Positions 1 to 8,336 of a stretch of 40,239 bases of DNA are shown piece after piece. The stretch spans positions 1 through 40,239 of the forward strand of contig JACVJK010000010.1 in the NCBI GenBank assembly GCA_015711955.1, read 5' to 3'. The notes under the pieces are model-generated. The model was given only the letters and a program-made list of their open reading frames with translations, made no database searches and was not told the origin of the DNA. Position numbers and translations under genes: made by a program. This DNA is from Actinomycetota bacterium. GTDB taxonomy: Bacteria > Actinomycetota > Geothermincolia > Geothermincolales > RBG-13-55-18. Position 1 is the stretch's first letter; each line of letters starts with the position of its first letter.

Positions 1-6
1 AGATAT

Positions 7-28
7 GGCCCTTTGCATGAAAAGGGCC
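7..28. repeat. Perfect inverted repeat at window edge
   Basis: An 8-bp stem (GGCCCTTT / AAAGGGCC) closes a 6-nt loop. No T-run follows on either strand, so it is not a convincing intrinsic terminator, although it lies downstream of the minus-strand thioesterase gene. Confidence 0.4.
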
Positions 29-84
29 CTACAAACCTGAGAGGAATCGCCCCAGGACGCCGGACGGAGGCCCACCGCTTTATA

Positions 85-121
85 GCATACCGGAGTATGC
101 AAAAAACAAGACCTGACCCCG
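85..121. repeat. REP-like palindrome with conserved-looking tail
   Basis: A 6-bp palindrome (GCATAC, 4-nt loop, GTATGC) is followed by six A and then CAAGACCTGACCCCG. From memory, the string AAGACCTGACCCC recurs in many environmental genomes next to REP-associated tyrosine transposases (IS200-like TnpA). No transposase is in the window, so this would be an isolated or edge copy. It lies just downstream of the thioesterase stop codon. Confidence 0.3.
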
Positions 122-122
122 T

Positions 123-566
123 TCAGAAGGGTTTGACCAGACGGAAGGTAGCTTGGGCCTGAGCCACCATATTGCCCTTCGCATCGAAGACCTTGACGTC
201 TATAGCCTTGTCCGCCTTCCCATTCTTCTCGAACTCCTCCATGAGCGCTCGGGCCTCCTCCGGTAGCACCCTAACGGCAGAGCTGAGCCTCCCTCTAGGC
301 GGATGGGTGAACCTGATGTTGAGGATGGTATTCAGGATGAGCACCCGGGAGGGGTCGAGGTGGCGAAAGAGGGCCATTCCCGCCACGGTCTCTGCCATGC
401 CGCATATGGCCCCAGCATGCACCAGCCCGAATGCGTTGAGGTTTTCAGGGGTCTCCTCCATGGCCAGTTCCACCGTGTCGGAATCCATGGAAACAACCCG
501 CATCCCAGCCTGAGCAGCAAAGGGGCAGCGCTTTTCCACCACTTCTCTAACCATTTCCAATTCCAT
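123..566 (-). CDS. Hotdog-fold thioesterase, PaaI/DUF4442-like
   Basis: Predicted cytoplasmic acyl-CoA (or related thioester) hydrolase of 147 residues, a normal length for a single hotdog domain. The central helix carries the family signature: N42/N44, then GLVHAGA with H50, and E59 in the MAET segment, matching the Asn/His-Gly/Glu pattern of PaaI-type enzymes. No signal peptide or membrane segment is seen. The start is ATG at 566, preceded by a purine-rich GGAGGGGGAAG stretch. The gene is transcribed alone on the minus strand, 172 bp from the stop of the LarA-family gene, and no neighbour suggests a substrate. Family assignment is good. Substrate is unknown, since aromatic, medium-chain and quinone-precursor thioesters are all used within this superfamily. 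Confidence 0.8.
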   Translation of the reverse strand: MELEMVREVVEKRCPFAAQAGMRVVSMDSDTVELAMEETPENLNAFGLVHAGAICGMAETVAGMALFRHLDPSRVLILNTILNIRFTHPPRGRLSSAVRVLPEEARALMEEFEKNGKADKAIDVKVFDAKGNMVAQAQATFRLVKPF

Positions 567-738
567 AGCTCTTCCCCCTCCAAAGCGCCATTAGCTTCCA
601 TAGGAAAGGCACGATCCTTCCCTGTCGCCACCTACCGATACCTCATGGAGCCTTAAGCCGACCTTTGGCCCAAGCCTTTATGGCTCTCGGCAGGAAAATT
701 ATCGCGAATGACGACGAACCATCGATGATCACCGTCAA

Positions 739-1971
739 CTATCCCATCAGGAAGAATTGCATGGTGCCGTCGGGTATTACTGCAGTTTTAGCCCCTTGCG
801 GGTATTTGGCGTTCAACAAAGCCAGGACGTCATCCCACTCCTTTATCACCTTGACCGAACCATAGGGAGCGAACAGGTCGCACATGGTGGGGTCAGGGTA
901 ACGGGTATGCACGATTACCTCGAGGGAAGCGGGAAGCTCTTTCCGAGGCACGTAGCACTCGCCTCCGTATTCCTTGCCAAAACTCCGCATCAGGTAGTGG
1001 CATACCTGCCCCTCGGGAGAGTCCACTACGAGCACAATGGTCCCGGCGGCGAAGTTGACGCAGGATAGGGCCATCATCATGCATATGGCCATCTCGTTGT
1101 ATTTGGCGTAGGCGTTGGCCACCACCACGTCATACCCGCCCCGGTAGGGAACCCCGTAGTGAACCTTGGCTTCCTCCACCCCCGCCCGATGTGCCAGTAT
1201 GGGATCACCGCAATAAAGACCGGTGATCTCTCCGCGAGAGTTGACAAGTGCATCCACCTTGAACTGAAGTCCCGATAGGGCACAGACTTCCTCTACCGCC
1301 CTGAGCATGACGTTTCCCTCCACCTTACCCAGGCCAGTGGAACCGGGATCTCGGGCCATCACATCCTTGTGGAAGTATTTAATGGTATCTGCACCACAAA
1401 TGCCCGGAAGCACGATCTTGCCACCGCCACCGAAACCCACGTGCACGTGGGGGGTTATGCAACCGATTCCTATGCGCAGATCGCAGTAGAGGAACTCCCG
1501 GTTCAGATAAACTGGAACCCCGCTTTCCGTCTCTCCTACATATTGGCAGTTCTCGTAGGGATTGTGGTTGTAAACCGGGTAGCGCTCCACCACTTCGTCT
1601 CCCAGTTTTTTCCTGAAATCCACGTTGGTCATGGCTCCGTGCATCCCTAAAGCCGGGATGAACCTAACGTTCTCATCGGGGATGCCCGCCCTACGAAGGA
1701 TCCCCAACACCCACGGAAGCACCTCCTTCACCGGGGTGGGCCTGGTGATATCGTCGAACACTATCACCACCTCTTGGGCCTCCTGGGCCAATTCCTCCAG
1801 GGCGGGAGAGCCGATGGGCCGGGATAGGGAAAGCTCCATGTCCTCCCGAGAGAGGGCGGGCTTTTGGAACCCCGGTGGCTCCAGAAAATCCACCTCCCAA
1901 GCATCGGGAAAGAATATTTCCCTGGGACGGTTTCCGTACCAAAGGAGGTTGGGCAACGGGAAACTCTTCAT
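739..1971 (-). CDS. LarA-family nickel-pincer racemase/epimerase (DUF2088)
   Basis: A 410-residue protein of the lactate racemase LarA family, which uses a covalently tethered nickel pincer nucleotide for hydride-transfer racemisation of 2-hydroxy acids. Visible motifs are FDDITRPTP (residues 72-80), ALGMH with H111, TPH with H175, GGGGKIVLPG with K185, and H201 in IKYFH. These align with the His108, His174, Lys184 (pincer attachment) and His200 positions of Lactobacillus LarA, so the active site appears intact. ATG at 1971 is preceded by GGGGAGGAG at good spacing. The cofactor genes larB, larC and larE are not in the window. The substrate need not be lactate, because the family also covers malate, phenyllactate and other 2-hydroxy acids. 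Confidence 0.82.
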   Translation of the reverse strand: MKSFPLPNLLWYGNRPREIFFPDAWEVDFLEPPGFQKPALSREDMELSLSRPIGSPALEELAQEAQEVVIVFDDITRPTPVKEVLPWVLGILRRAGIPDENVRFIPALGMHGAMTNVDFRKKLGDEVVERYPVYNHNPYENCQYVGETESGVPVYLNREFLYCDLRIGIGCITPHVHVGFGGGGKIVLPGICGADTIKYFHKDVMARDPGSTGLGKVEGNVMLRAVEEVCALSGLQFKVDALVNSRGEITGLYCGDPILAHRAGVEEAKVHYGVPYRGGYDVVVANAYAKYNEMAICMMMALSCVNFAAGTIVLVVDSPEGQVCHYLMRSFGKEYGGECYVPRKELPASLEVIVHTRYPDPTMCDLFAPYGSVKVIKEWDDVLALLNAKYPQGAKTAVIPDGTMQFFLMG

Positions 1972-1985
1972 CTCGCTCCTCCCCG

Positions 1986-2006
1986 CTCAAGTTGGCGCCG
2001 CTTGAG
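1986..2006. promoter_or_regulatory. Inverted repeat CTCAAG-N9-CTTGAG upstream of larA-like gene
   Basis: A 6-bp perfect inverted repeat spans 21 bp, 15-35 nt upstream of the LarA-like start codon and just above its ribosome binding site. It could be an operator or a leader hairpin. It is the eversion of the HspR HAIR box (CTTGAGT-N7-ACTCAAG), so I do not call it a HAIR site. Confidence 0.25.
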
Positions 2007-2035
2007 TGTGAGCATTTCCGAACATCCTAACCCAA

Positions 2036-2067
2036 GGGGGCGGCTTCCCCAAAAGGTCACCGCCCCC
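2036..2067 (-). terminator. Candidate hairpin downstream of hsp20
   Basis: GGGGGCGG and CCGCCCCC form an 8-bp GC-only stem around a 16-nt loop, 54 nt beyond the hsp20 stop codon. There is no clear U-tract, so it may be a weak terminator or a transcript-stabilising 3' end. Confidence 0.3.
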
Positions 2068-2120
2068 TCCGATAGCCGTACCTGTCGCCGAGCTCATCGG
2101 ACCGTTTTGAGTTTTGGCCG

Positions 2121-2567
2121 TCAATCCCCTTTTTGGATGGGGATACGTTTCCTCGGGGGTGCCGCCTCCCCTGCCCCTTTCACCACCACCTCCAGCACCC
2201 CGTCCTTGAGACGGGCGGTGACGTCTTTCTCCGTCACCCCCTTGGGCAGGGGTATGGACCGACAAAAGGATCCGTAGGCGCATTCCCGGCGATAGTAATC
2301 GTCTTCTCTAACCTCCTCTTCGTGGGCCCTCTTTCCCGAGATGGTGAGGACGCCCTCCTCCAAGTCCACGCTTATGTCCTCCGGTGATGCCCCCGGCACC
2401 TCCGCCTTGATGACTAGGTCCTTGCCCTTGGAATAGATGTCCATTCTCGGCCACCAACCGGAAAGGGAAGGCGTTATGAAATCTTCCCAATCCGTCCAGC
2501 GGGATGGCCATCTCCAGCCCAGCCTCGCCGGCAAGAATTCGAAGGGATTCCACCTCATGAGCGGCAT
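2121..2567 (-). CDS. Small heat-shock protein Hsp20 (alpha-crystallin), stand-alone copy
   Basis: ATP-independent holdase of 148 residues, cytoplasmic, that binds unfolding clients for later refolding by DnaK/ClpB. The alpha-crystallin domain runs from about residue 38 (MDIYSKGKDLVIKAEVPG) to about 133. It includes the GVLTISGKR strand and the conserved DGVLEVVV segment, followed by a C-terminal tail with the R-I-P-I motif used for oligomer contacts. The N-terminal arm is rich in Trp and Pro. I start at ATG 2567 because AGGAGGTG lies at proper spacing before it. A GTG at 2576 overlaps that ribosome binding site and is unlikely. It is distinct from the second Hsp20 at 34219-34671, whose N-terminus differs strongly. 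No HAIR-like site was found upstream, so it may be controlled separately. Confidence 0.88.
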   Translation of the reverse strand: MPLMRWNPFEFLPARLGWRWPSRWTDWEDFITPSLSGWWPRMDIYSKGKDLVIKAEVPGASPEDISVDLEEGVLTISGKRAHEEEVREDDYYRRECAYGSFCRSIPLPKGVTEKDVTARLKDGVLEVVVKGAGEAAPPRKRIPIQKGD

Positions 2568-2904
2568 AAAACTCACCTCCTTCAGCCCAATAAAAAACCA
2601 AGCCCCGAAAGAACCATTTACACCATTACTTATCTATCCAGGTCCGAAAAAGCCCAAACCTTTTTTTATTGCAAAGCTATCCCGCTAAATTCTCCCCGGC
2701 GTTATTTCCAGGGCAATGATCGAAAACGAAGAACTGTTCCGCGCAAGAGCGATAGAGGCAGAAACGACTCGATGGCCTTTGGGGATTCACCGGCCTTAAC
2801 GTTTGGGGCCGAGGGAAAACTTGCCTCACAGGACCGCTGCGAAGGCTTGGCCGCTTCCGCCGACATCTTGGTCCCGCATGCTTCCTATCACCTTCTTTCC
2901 TGCT
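2568..2904. other. Intergenic region between hsp20 and small membrane gene
   Basis: About 340 bp holding the hsp20 upstream region. The part next to hsp20 (2580-2690) is AT-rich compared with its surroundings and probably contains the hsp20 promoter, but no convincing -35/-10 pair or HAIR box could be picked out. The part from 2700 to 2904 shows no gene, repeat or RNA that I recognise. Confidence 0.4.
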
Positions 2905-3162
2905 TCAGCCCCTAGACCCCCTTTCCTTTATCTCCTTATAAAGCGAGATGCTCAAAACCACGATCCCTATTCCCACCAGGGCGACAAGTATGTACGAGGT
3001 ATAAGCAGCAGGGCGGTATTGACGATATTGGCTCTCAAACTCTCCATTCACCCCAATCCTGCTCAGGCCTTCCCTGTGGGCCATGCCCCATAGGACGGAA
3101 GCCAGGATGAAGAGCAAACCCAACAGTATGAGGGACTTGAAAATGACCGAACCCAATCTCAT
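2905..3162 (-). CDS. Small membrane protein with two predicted helices
   Basis: An 85-residue protein of unknown family. Two hydrophobic segments are clear: about residues 7-25 (FKSLILLGLLFILASVLWG) and about 53-73 (YTSYILVALVGIGIVVLSI). A polar, Tyr- and Arg-containing loop of about 27 residues lies between them, and the tail is charged (KEIKERGSRG). This suggests an inner-membrane hairpin protein. I chose ATG at 3162. A TTG at 3180 would add six residues and is the alternative. It lies downstream of purH on the same strand, separated by about 180 bp. The hydrophobic pattern supports a real gene, but no function can be proposed. Confidence 0.55.
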   Translation of the reverse strand: MRLGSVIFKSLILLGLLFILASVLWGMAHREGLSRIGVNGEFESQYRQYRPAAYTSYILVALVGIGIVVLSISLYKEIKERGSRG

Positions 3163-3340
3163 GTTCGCTTCCCGCTCCAACCATAAACCGCCGGCGCTAC
3201 TGTTTCTTTCTGAGGCCGGAAGAAAAATCCGTCATCACCGCTAAGCACGTAGGCCAAGATAGACATCGCCGGCCCTGCACATCAAAGAAGCGTTTTCTGA
3301 TCATGATGTAAACCTAAATCCCAAACCGAGAGGGCGGTTC

Positions 3341-4882
3341 TCAATGACGGAAATGCCTTCTTCCCGTGAGGACCATTATAAGCCCTCTTTTTTTCACCAC
3401 CTCGAAAACTTCCTCGTCCCGGAGGGATCCACCGGGCTGCATGAAGGCCTTCACGCCGGCCTCCGCCGCCAATTCCACCGCGTCGGGGAAAGGGAAAAAG
3501 GCGTCTGAGGCAAGAACTGACCCCCTTGCCTTGCCTCCCGCCTTCATGAGGGCGATTCTGGTGGCGTCCAGCCTGCTCATCTGACCTGCCCCTATTCCCA
3601 CCGTCGCCCCTTCCCGGGCAACGACGATGGCATTGGAGCGAACGTGTTTGGCCACTCTCCAAGCGAACTCCAGATCTCTCCAGGTTGAAGTGTCAGGTCG
3701 TCTCTCTCCCACGAAGGCAACTTGCCCCAATTCTTCGATGACATCATCGTAGTCCTGCACCAGCAGACCACCGCCCACCCGCTTCAGGTCTTTCAAGGGG
3801 TTGAAGGCAGTTTCCTGCATGGGCAACTGCAGAACCCTTAGGTCTTGCTTCCTGGAAAGTATCCGCAGGGATGATTCGGGTACCGCAGGGGCGATGACCG
3901 CTTCCACGAAAGTCTCGGTGATCCGGGCGGCAGTCTCCTCGTCCAAGGGGCGATTGAGGGCCACCACGCAGCCGAAAGCGCTAACCGGGTCACATTCATA
4001 GGCCCTTTCGTATGCATCCGTCAAGCTCTCTGCCTCAGCCGCCCCGCAGGGGTTGTTGTGTTTTATCAGTGCGACTCCCGGACGCCGGAACTCCCGCACC
4101 AGGCACCAGGCAGCGTCCAAGTCCAGCACGTTGTTGAAGGATAGCTCTTTCCCCCAGAGTTGCTCCGCGAAAACCAAGGAATCCTGAGGTGCTCCCACCT
4201 CCCTGTACAGGGCCGCCTTTTGGTGGGGGTTCTCACCGTATCGCAAATCCATGACCTTGTGCAGCACCAGGGCCAAGTTATCGGGGAATTCCTCCATGGA
4301 CCTGGCCAGATAGGCGTAGATGGCGGCATCGTAATGGGAGGTGTGGCGGAACGCCTCCGCCGCTAATTCCCTGCGGGTTTCCAAGGACAGGGCACCGCCA
4401 TTCTCTCGCAACTCTTTGAGCACCGCAGGGTATCTCTTGGGGTTAGTGACCACCGCCACGCTTTGGAAGTTCTTGGCAGCTGCCCGGATCAGCGCCACTC
4501 CACCTATGTCTATCTGTTCCACCGCCTCCTCCAAGGTGGTCTCGGGCCGGGCAATGGTCTCAGCGAAGGGATAGAGGTTGACCACCAAAAGGTCGATAGG
4601 CTCTATGCCCAGCTGCTTGAGCTCCATCATGTGCTCGGGGCGGGACCGGTCGGCTAGCAAGGCAGCATGGATGTGAGGGTGTAAGGTCTTCACCCTCCCT
4701 CCCAGCAATTCGGGAAAACCGGTCACTTCCGATATGGAGGTTACCTCGATCCCCTCCTCTCGCAGCCTTTTTTCGGTGCCCCCCGTGCTTATGATCTCCA
4801 CGCCCATCGACCGCAATTCCCTGGCGAAAGCCGTGAGCCCGGACTTGTTAGAGACGCTGACCAGTGCCCTTCGAATCTTCAA
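3341..4882 (-). CDS. purH: Bifunctional AICAR formyltransferase / IMP cyclohydrolase PurH
   Basis: Catalyses the last two steps to IMP: formylation of AICAR with 10-formyl-THF, then ring closure. The N-terminal MGS-like cyclohydrolase domain (about 1-195) has STGGTEKRL and KTLHPHIHAALL. The C-terminal transformylase domain (about 196-513) has RYGENPHQ, KHNNPCGAA, RSNAIV, SDAFFPFPD and the terminal GRRHFRH. Its length (513 residues) is typical. I prefer TTG at 4882 because GGAGGTG lies 9-11 nt upstream and the protein then opens KIRRALVSVSNKSG, like known PurH proteins. A GTG at 4894 is inside that ribosome binding site. It is the last gene of the pur run, 111 bp after purN. A 5-bp stem (AACCG/CGGTT, 3324-3339) directly after the stop could be a weak terminator. 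Confidence 0.97.
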   Translation of the reverse strand: MKIRRALVSVSNKSGLTAFARELRSMGVEIISTGGTEKRLREEGIEVTSISEVTGFPELLGGRVKTLHPHIHAALLADRSRPEHMMELKQLGIEPIDLLVVNLYPFAETIARPETTLEEAVEQIDIGGVALIRAAAKNFQSVAVVTNPKRYPAVLKELRENGGALSLETRRELAAEAFRHTSHYDAAIYAYLARSMEEFPDNLALVLHKVMDLRYGENPHQKAALYREVGAPQDSLVFAEQLWGKELSFNNVLDLDAAWCLVREFRRPGVALIKHNNPCGAAEAESLTDAYERAYECDPVSAFGCVVALNRPLDEETAARITETFVEAVIAPAVPESSLRILSRKQDLRVLQLPMQETAFNPLKDLKRVGGGLLVQDYDDVIEELGQVAFVGERRPDTSTWRDLEFAWRVAKHVRSNAIVVAREGATVGIGAGQMSRLDATRIALMKAGGKARGSVLASDAFFPFPDAVELAAEAGVKAFMQPGGSLRDEEVFEVVKKRGLIMVLTGRRHFRH

Positions 4883-4993
4883 AACCTCGGACACCTCCCC
4901 TCTCGTATGACTTCGCGGCCTTCCTCACATTAAGGACCCTCCCGCTAGGCTCTCCGTTGGCGAACAAAAGGGGCGGGGAAAGATCGGTTCCTC

Positions 4994-5629
4994 TCAGTTC
5001 CCATTGCCTCCTCTTTCTCCTTCTTCGAGGATCAACACCTTCCTGCCCTCTACCTTGAGCCTCCCCTGACAGAAGAGCCGGATAGCCTCGGGGTAAAGAC
5101 GGTATTCCACCTCATGGAGCCTCTGATGAAGGGTGTTCACGTCGTCAGTGGGTTTGACCGGGACCGCCTCCTGGAGGATGATGGGCCCAGTATCCACCCC
5201 TTCGTCCACGAAATGCACTGTCACTCCCGTGACCTTGACGCCATATTCCAGGGCATCTGCAACCCCTGAGGTTCCCGGAAACGCAGGGAGGAGGGCAGGA
5301 TGTATGTTCATGACCCTCATGGGAAAAGCTTCTAGGAAGACTTTGCTCACCAAGCGCATGTAGCCGGCTAAAACCACCAAGTCCACGTCATGCTCTTTGA
5401 GGACGCGGACCAGCTCCCTGTCGTAGGACTCCCGGTCGGGAAAGGACCCTGGGTCCACGTGGATCGCCCTTATCCCTCTTCTTTCCGCCCTAACCAGGCC
5501 ATAGGCGTCCCTGCGGTCGCTGATAACCACCTCTATGGATGCCGATAGCCTTCCCGCCTCGATTTCCTTGGCAATATTTTCCATATTAGTGCCGCTTCCC
5601 GAAAGAAGGACGCCCAGCCTGCAAGCCAT
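4994..5629 (-). CDS. purN: Phosphoribosylglycinamide formyltransferase PurN
   Basis: Transfers the formyl group from 10-formyl-THF to GAR, the third step of purine synthesis. The 211-residue protein matches the usual length. The phosphate-binding GSGTNMENI lies near the N-terminus. The catalytic triad appears as Asn and His in NIHPALLP and Asp in DEGVDTGPI. The usual FPGLHA segment reads FPGTSG here, a minor variation. ATG at 5629 is chosen because AGGAGGT lies 5 nt upstream and it sits 10 bp after the purM stop. An upstream in-frame extension to 5680 overlaps purM and adds 17 non-conserved residues. No purT (formate-dependent alternative) is present in the window. Confidence 0.96.
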   Translation of the reverse strand: MACRLGVLLSGSGTNMENIAKEIEAGRLSASIEVVISDRRDAYGLVRAERRGIRAIHVDPGSFPDRESYDRELVRVLKEHDVDLVVLAGYMRLVSKVFLEAFPMRVMNIHPALLPAFPGTSGVADALEYGVKVTGVTVHFVDEGVDTGPIILQEAVPVKPTDDVNTLHQRLHEVEYRLYPEAIRLFCQGRLKVEGRKVLILEEGERGGNGN

Positions 5630-5639
5630 AGTGGACCTC

Positions 5640-6710
5640 CTAACAGGTGAGACAGATGCCACCGCTCCCCTGTCGTACATCCCCTATGCGGATGGCCTGG
5701 TAGTTCATGAGCCCCAGGACATGTATCGCCTGGCGGTAGTCTTCCATGCTCACCACCACCACCATGCCGATGCCCATGTTGAAAGTTCTATACATCTCCA
5801 CCTCATCCACGCTACCCATCTCCCTGATGATTTTGAAGATGCTGTGGGGATGCCATGATGCCACATCTATGTGGGCATCCACATCGGGTGGCAGTATCCT
5901 GGGCACGTTCTCGATTAGCCCACCACCCGTTATGTGGGCGATGCCTTTGACGTCCACCTCTTGAATAAGGCGGAGTATACCGGGGGCATAGATCTCGGTG
6001 GGCACCAAAAGCTCTTCCCCCAGGGTGCCGCAAAGCCCGCGCAGTCGGTCGGAAGGGTCGAAGTCGTTCAGCTCAAAGAAAACTTTCCTCACCAGGGAAT
6101 ACCCGTTGGAATGGAGGCCGCTGCTCCTTATGCCCAGGATCACGTCTCCCGGCCTGATTCGGGAACCGTCGACGATGTTCTTGCGGTCCACCACACCCAC
6201 AACAAACCCCGCAAGGTCGTATTCGTCCTCCTCGAGGATGCCGGGATGCTCAGCGGTTTCCCCGCCCACCAAGGCACACCCTGCCTTCAAGCATCCTTTC
6301 ACGATGCCGGACACAATTTCCCTGACTTTTTCCGGCACAACCTTGCCCATGGCAAGATAGTCCAGCATGAAAAGGGGCTTGGCGCCGCAAGTAACCAGGT
6401 CGTCCACGCACATGGCGACCAAATCTATTCCTATGGTGTCGTGACGGTCAAGCATTTGGGCAATCTTGACCTTGGTGCCGACCCCATCCACAGAACTCAC
6501 CAACACCGGTTCATCCATGTCCGTCAGGTCGAGACGGAAAAGGGCGCTAAACCCTCCTATGTCACCCAAAACTTGAGGGCCGAAGGTTGAGGTCACCTCC
6601 TCCCTTATTTTGTTGACAGCGACTTTTCCGGCCTCCACGTCCACTCCAGCATCGCAATAGGTCAGGCCCCCTGGGGGGCGGTGTTCCCGCTCCTCATCCT
6701 CGCCTCTCAT
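5640..6710 (-). CDS. purM: AIR synthetase PurM
   Basis: Phosphoribosylformylglycinamidine cyclo-ligase, the ATP-dependent ring closure giving aminoimidazole ribotide (step 5). 356 residues. Visible hallmarks are YCDAGVDVEAG, VSSVDGVGTKVKIA (phosphate/ATP loop), GGETAEHPG, SSGLHSNGYSLVR and AHITGGGLIENVPRILP. The first 16 residues are a charged extension before the conserved start. The ATG overlaps the purF stop as ATGA, and GGGAGG lies 8 nt upstream, so translation is probably coupled to purF. Confidence 0.97.
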   Translation of the reverse strand: MRGEDEEREHRPPGGLTYCDAGVDVEAGKVAVNKIREEVTSTFGPQVLGDIGGFSALFRLDLTDMDEPVLVSSVDGVGTKVKIAQMLDRHDTIGIDLVAMCVDDLVTCGAKPLFMLDYLAMGKVVPEKVREIVSGIVKGCLKAGCALVGGETAEHPGILEEDEYDLAGFVVGVVDRKNIVDGSRIRPGDVILGIRSSGLHSNGYSLVRKVFFELNDFDPSDRLRGLCGTLGEELLVPTEIYAPGILRLIQEVDVKGIAHITGGGLIENVPRILPPDVDAHIDVASWHPHSIFKIIREMGSVDEVEMYRTFNMGIGMVVVVSMEDYRQAIHVLGLMNYQAIRIGDVRQGSGGICLTC

Positions 6711-8119
6711 CGGGTCATCCTCCCTTCCAACCTAAACTTATCCGACAGTACGTCCTCGGGTACAGGTATGGGATATTCGGCATCAAAACAAGCGGTGCAG
6801 AACTGATCCTTGGGTCGTCCGGTGGACCTCACCAGGTTCTCCATACTCAGGTAGTGCAAGGAATCCGCTCCTATGAAGCGCCTTATCTCCTCCACGCTCT
6901 TAGTGGAGGCTATCAGTTCTTTTCTCACCGCGGTGTCGATGCCGTAAAAACAAGGGTACATATCGGGAGGAGAACTTATGCGCATGTGGATCTCCCTGGC
7001 CCCCGCGTCCCGGAGCATTTTCACGATCTCTCGAGTGGTGGTACCCCGCACGATGGAATCGTCTACCACCACTAACCTCTTGCCCTTTATGTCCCTTACC
7101 AAAGGATTGAGTTTGAGCCTTACGCCCAGCTGCCTTATAGCTTGAGTGGGTTGTATGAAAGTCCTTCCCACGTATCGGTTCTTGATGAGGCCCTCGCCGA
7201 AGGGTATGCCGGATGCCTGACTAAAACCTATGGCTGCAGGGACCCCGGTATCAGGCACTGGGATCACCACGTCCGCCTCCACCGGCGCCTCCTGGGCAAG
7301 GTACATGCCCATGTGCTTCCTGGCATGATAGAGATAAGTACCGTAGAGGACCGAGTCAGGTCTGGCGAAATATATGAACTCGAAGATACAAAGCGAAGGT
7401 TTTTTCTTCTCCATAACCTGGACAAAACGCAAACCCTCCCCGTCGATGACCGCAGCCTCTCCCGGCTCGATCTCCCGGACATATTCAGCGCCGATTATGT
7501 CCAAGCCACAGCTTTCACTGGATATGGCAAAACCCCCCATATATCTTCCTACGCAAAGGGGCCTTATCCCGTAAGGGTCCCTGACCCCGATCAGCTGATT
7601 CTCCGTCATTATCCCCAGGGAATAAGCACCCTCAAGCCTCGGCAAAACCTGTCGGAGCCCCTCTATCAAATCACCGCCCAAATAAGGGGCCAAAAGCCCC
7701 GCTATCACTTCGGTGTCGGAGGTGGAGCGGAAGACAAAACCGTTTCCCGCCAACTCCCTTCTAAGGGCGTCAGTGTTCACCAGATTTCCGTTGTGAGCCA
7801 CGTAAATCGTCCTCCCCCCTCTTGTCACTTGGATGGGTTGGGAATTCTCCCAAGCGGTCTTCCCGGTGGTGGAATACCTCACGTGGCCCAATCCCATGTG
7901 ACCTCGGAGGGTCACCAAATCTCTCTCGCTGAATACTTGCGAGACCAAGCCCAGGTCTTTCAGAAGCATGGTCTCCCTTCCGTTGGATACAGCAATTCCG
8001 GCACTTTCCTGCCCTCGGTGCTGCAAGGCGTAAAGGGCAAAATATATGAGCTTGGCCACCTCATCCCCAGGGGAACAGATCCCGAAGATACCGCAGGATT
8101 CTCTTTTCTCCTTTTCCAT
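6707..8119 (-). CDS. purF: Amidophosphoribosyltransferase PurF
   Basis: The committing step: glutamine plus PRPP gives phosphoribosylamine. 470 residues. The N-terminal Ntn-hydrolase domain begins with the nucleophile Cys9 (CGIFG) after an 8-residue propeptide, as in the Bacillus-type enzyme. Glutamine-site motifs such as LQHRGQESAG and HVRYSTTG follow. The phosphoribosyltransferase domain carries LVVVDDSIVRGTTT. Cysteines in CIFEFIYFARPDS, PDMYPCFYG and FCTACF match the four ligands of the [4Fe-4S] cluster in the Bacillus-type protein, suggesting an oxygen-labile enzyme. ATG at 8119 has GAGG upstream. A TTG at 8134 would add five residues. The 217-bp gap from purL is the widest within the purCS-to-purH run. 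Confidence 0.97.
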   Translation of the reverse strand: MEKEKRESCGIFGICSPGDEVAKLIYFALYALQHRGQESAGIAVSNGRETMLLKDLGLVSQVFSERDLVTLRGHMGLGHVRYSTTGKTAWENSQPIQVTRGGRTIYVAHNGNLVNTDALRRELAGNGFVFRSTSDTEVIAGLLAPYLGGDLIEGLRQVLPRLEGAYSLGIMTENQLIGVRDPYGIRPLCVGRYMGGFAISSESCGLDIIGAEYVREIEPGEAAVIDGEGLRFVQVMEKKKPSLCIFEFIYFARPDSVLYGTYLYHARKHMGMYLAQEAPVEADVVIPVPDTGVPAAIGFSQASGIPFGEGLIKNRYVGRTFIQPTQAIRQLGVRLKLNPLVRDIKGKRLVVVDDSIVRGTTTREIVKMLRDAGAREIHMRISSPPDMYPCFYGIDTAVRKELIASTKSVEEIRRFIGADSLHYLSMENLVRSTGRPKDQFCTACFDAEYPIPVPEDVLSDKFRLEGRMTR

Positions 8120-8207
8120 CTTCGCAACCCTCAAAATGCCGGATGAACGCCGCGATGCCGCGTGGTCACCGCCGCTCTCCCCTTTTTCCCTCTCCTCTAC
8201 GATTGTC

Positions 8208-8251
8208 GGCGAGGCTTCATGGTGTCCATCGAATGCCTTTTTCGCCTCGCC
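8208..8251 (-). repeat. Inverted repeat in the purL-purF gap
   Basis: GGCGAGGC and GCCTCGCC (8 bp, perfect) flank 28 nt inside the 217-bp gap between purL and purF. A second overlapping GCCTCGCC-like unit adjoins it. It could be a mid-operon hairpin affecting readthrough or RNA processing. No promoter was identified in the gap. Confidence 0.3.
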
Positions 8252-8336
8252 TCGCCCTGTCGCCTTCGGCTAACGCTGTTCGAGAACTCCCTTTCAGGGC
8301 TCTGAGACCTGCCGCCATTCAGGGGAGAGATCCTTA

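Noticed and set aside
7142-8146. 334-residue plus-strand open frame
   Set aside because: Antisense to purF, with no recognisable domain.
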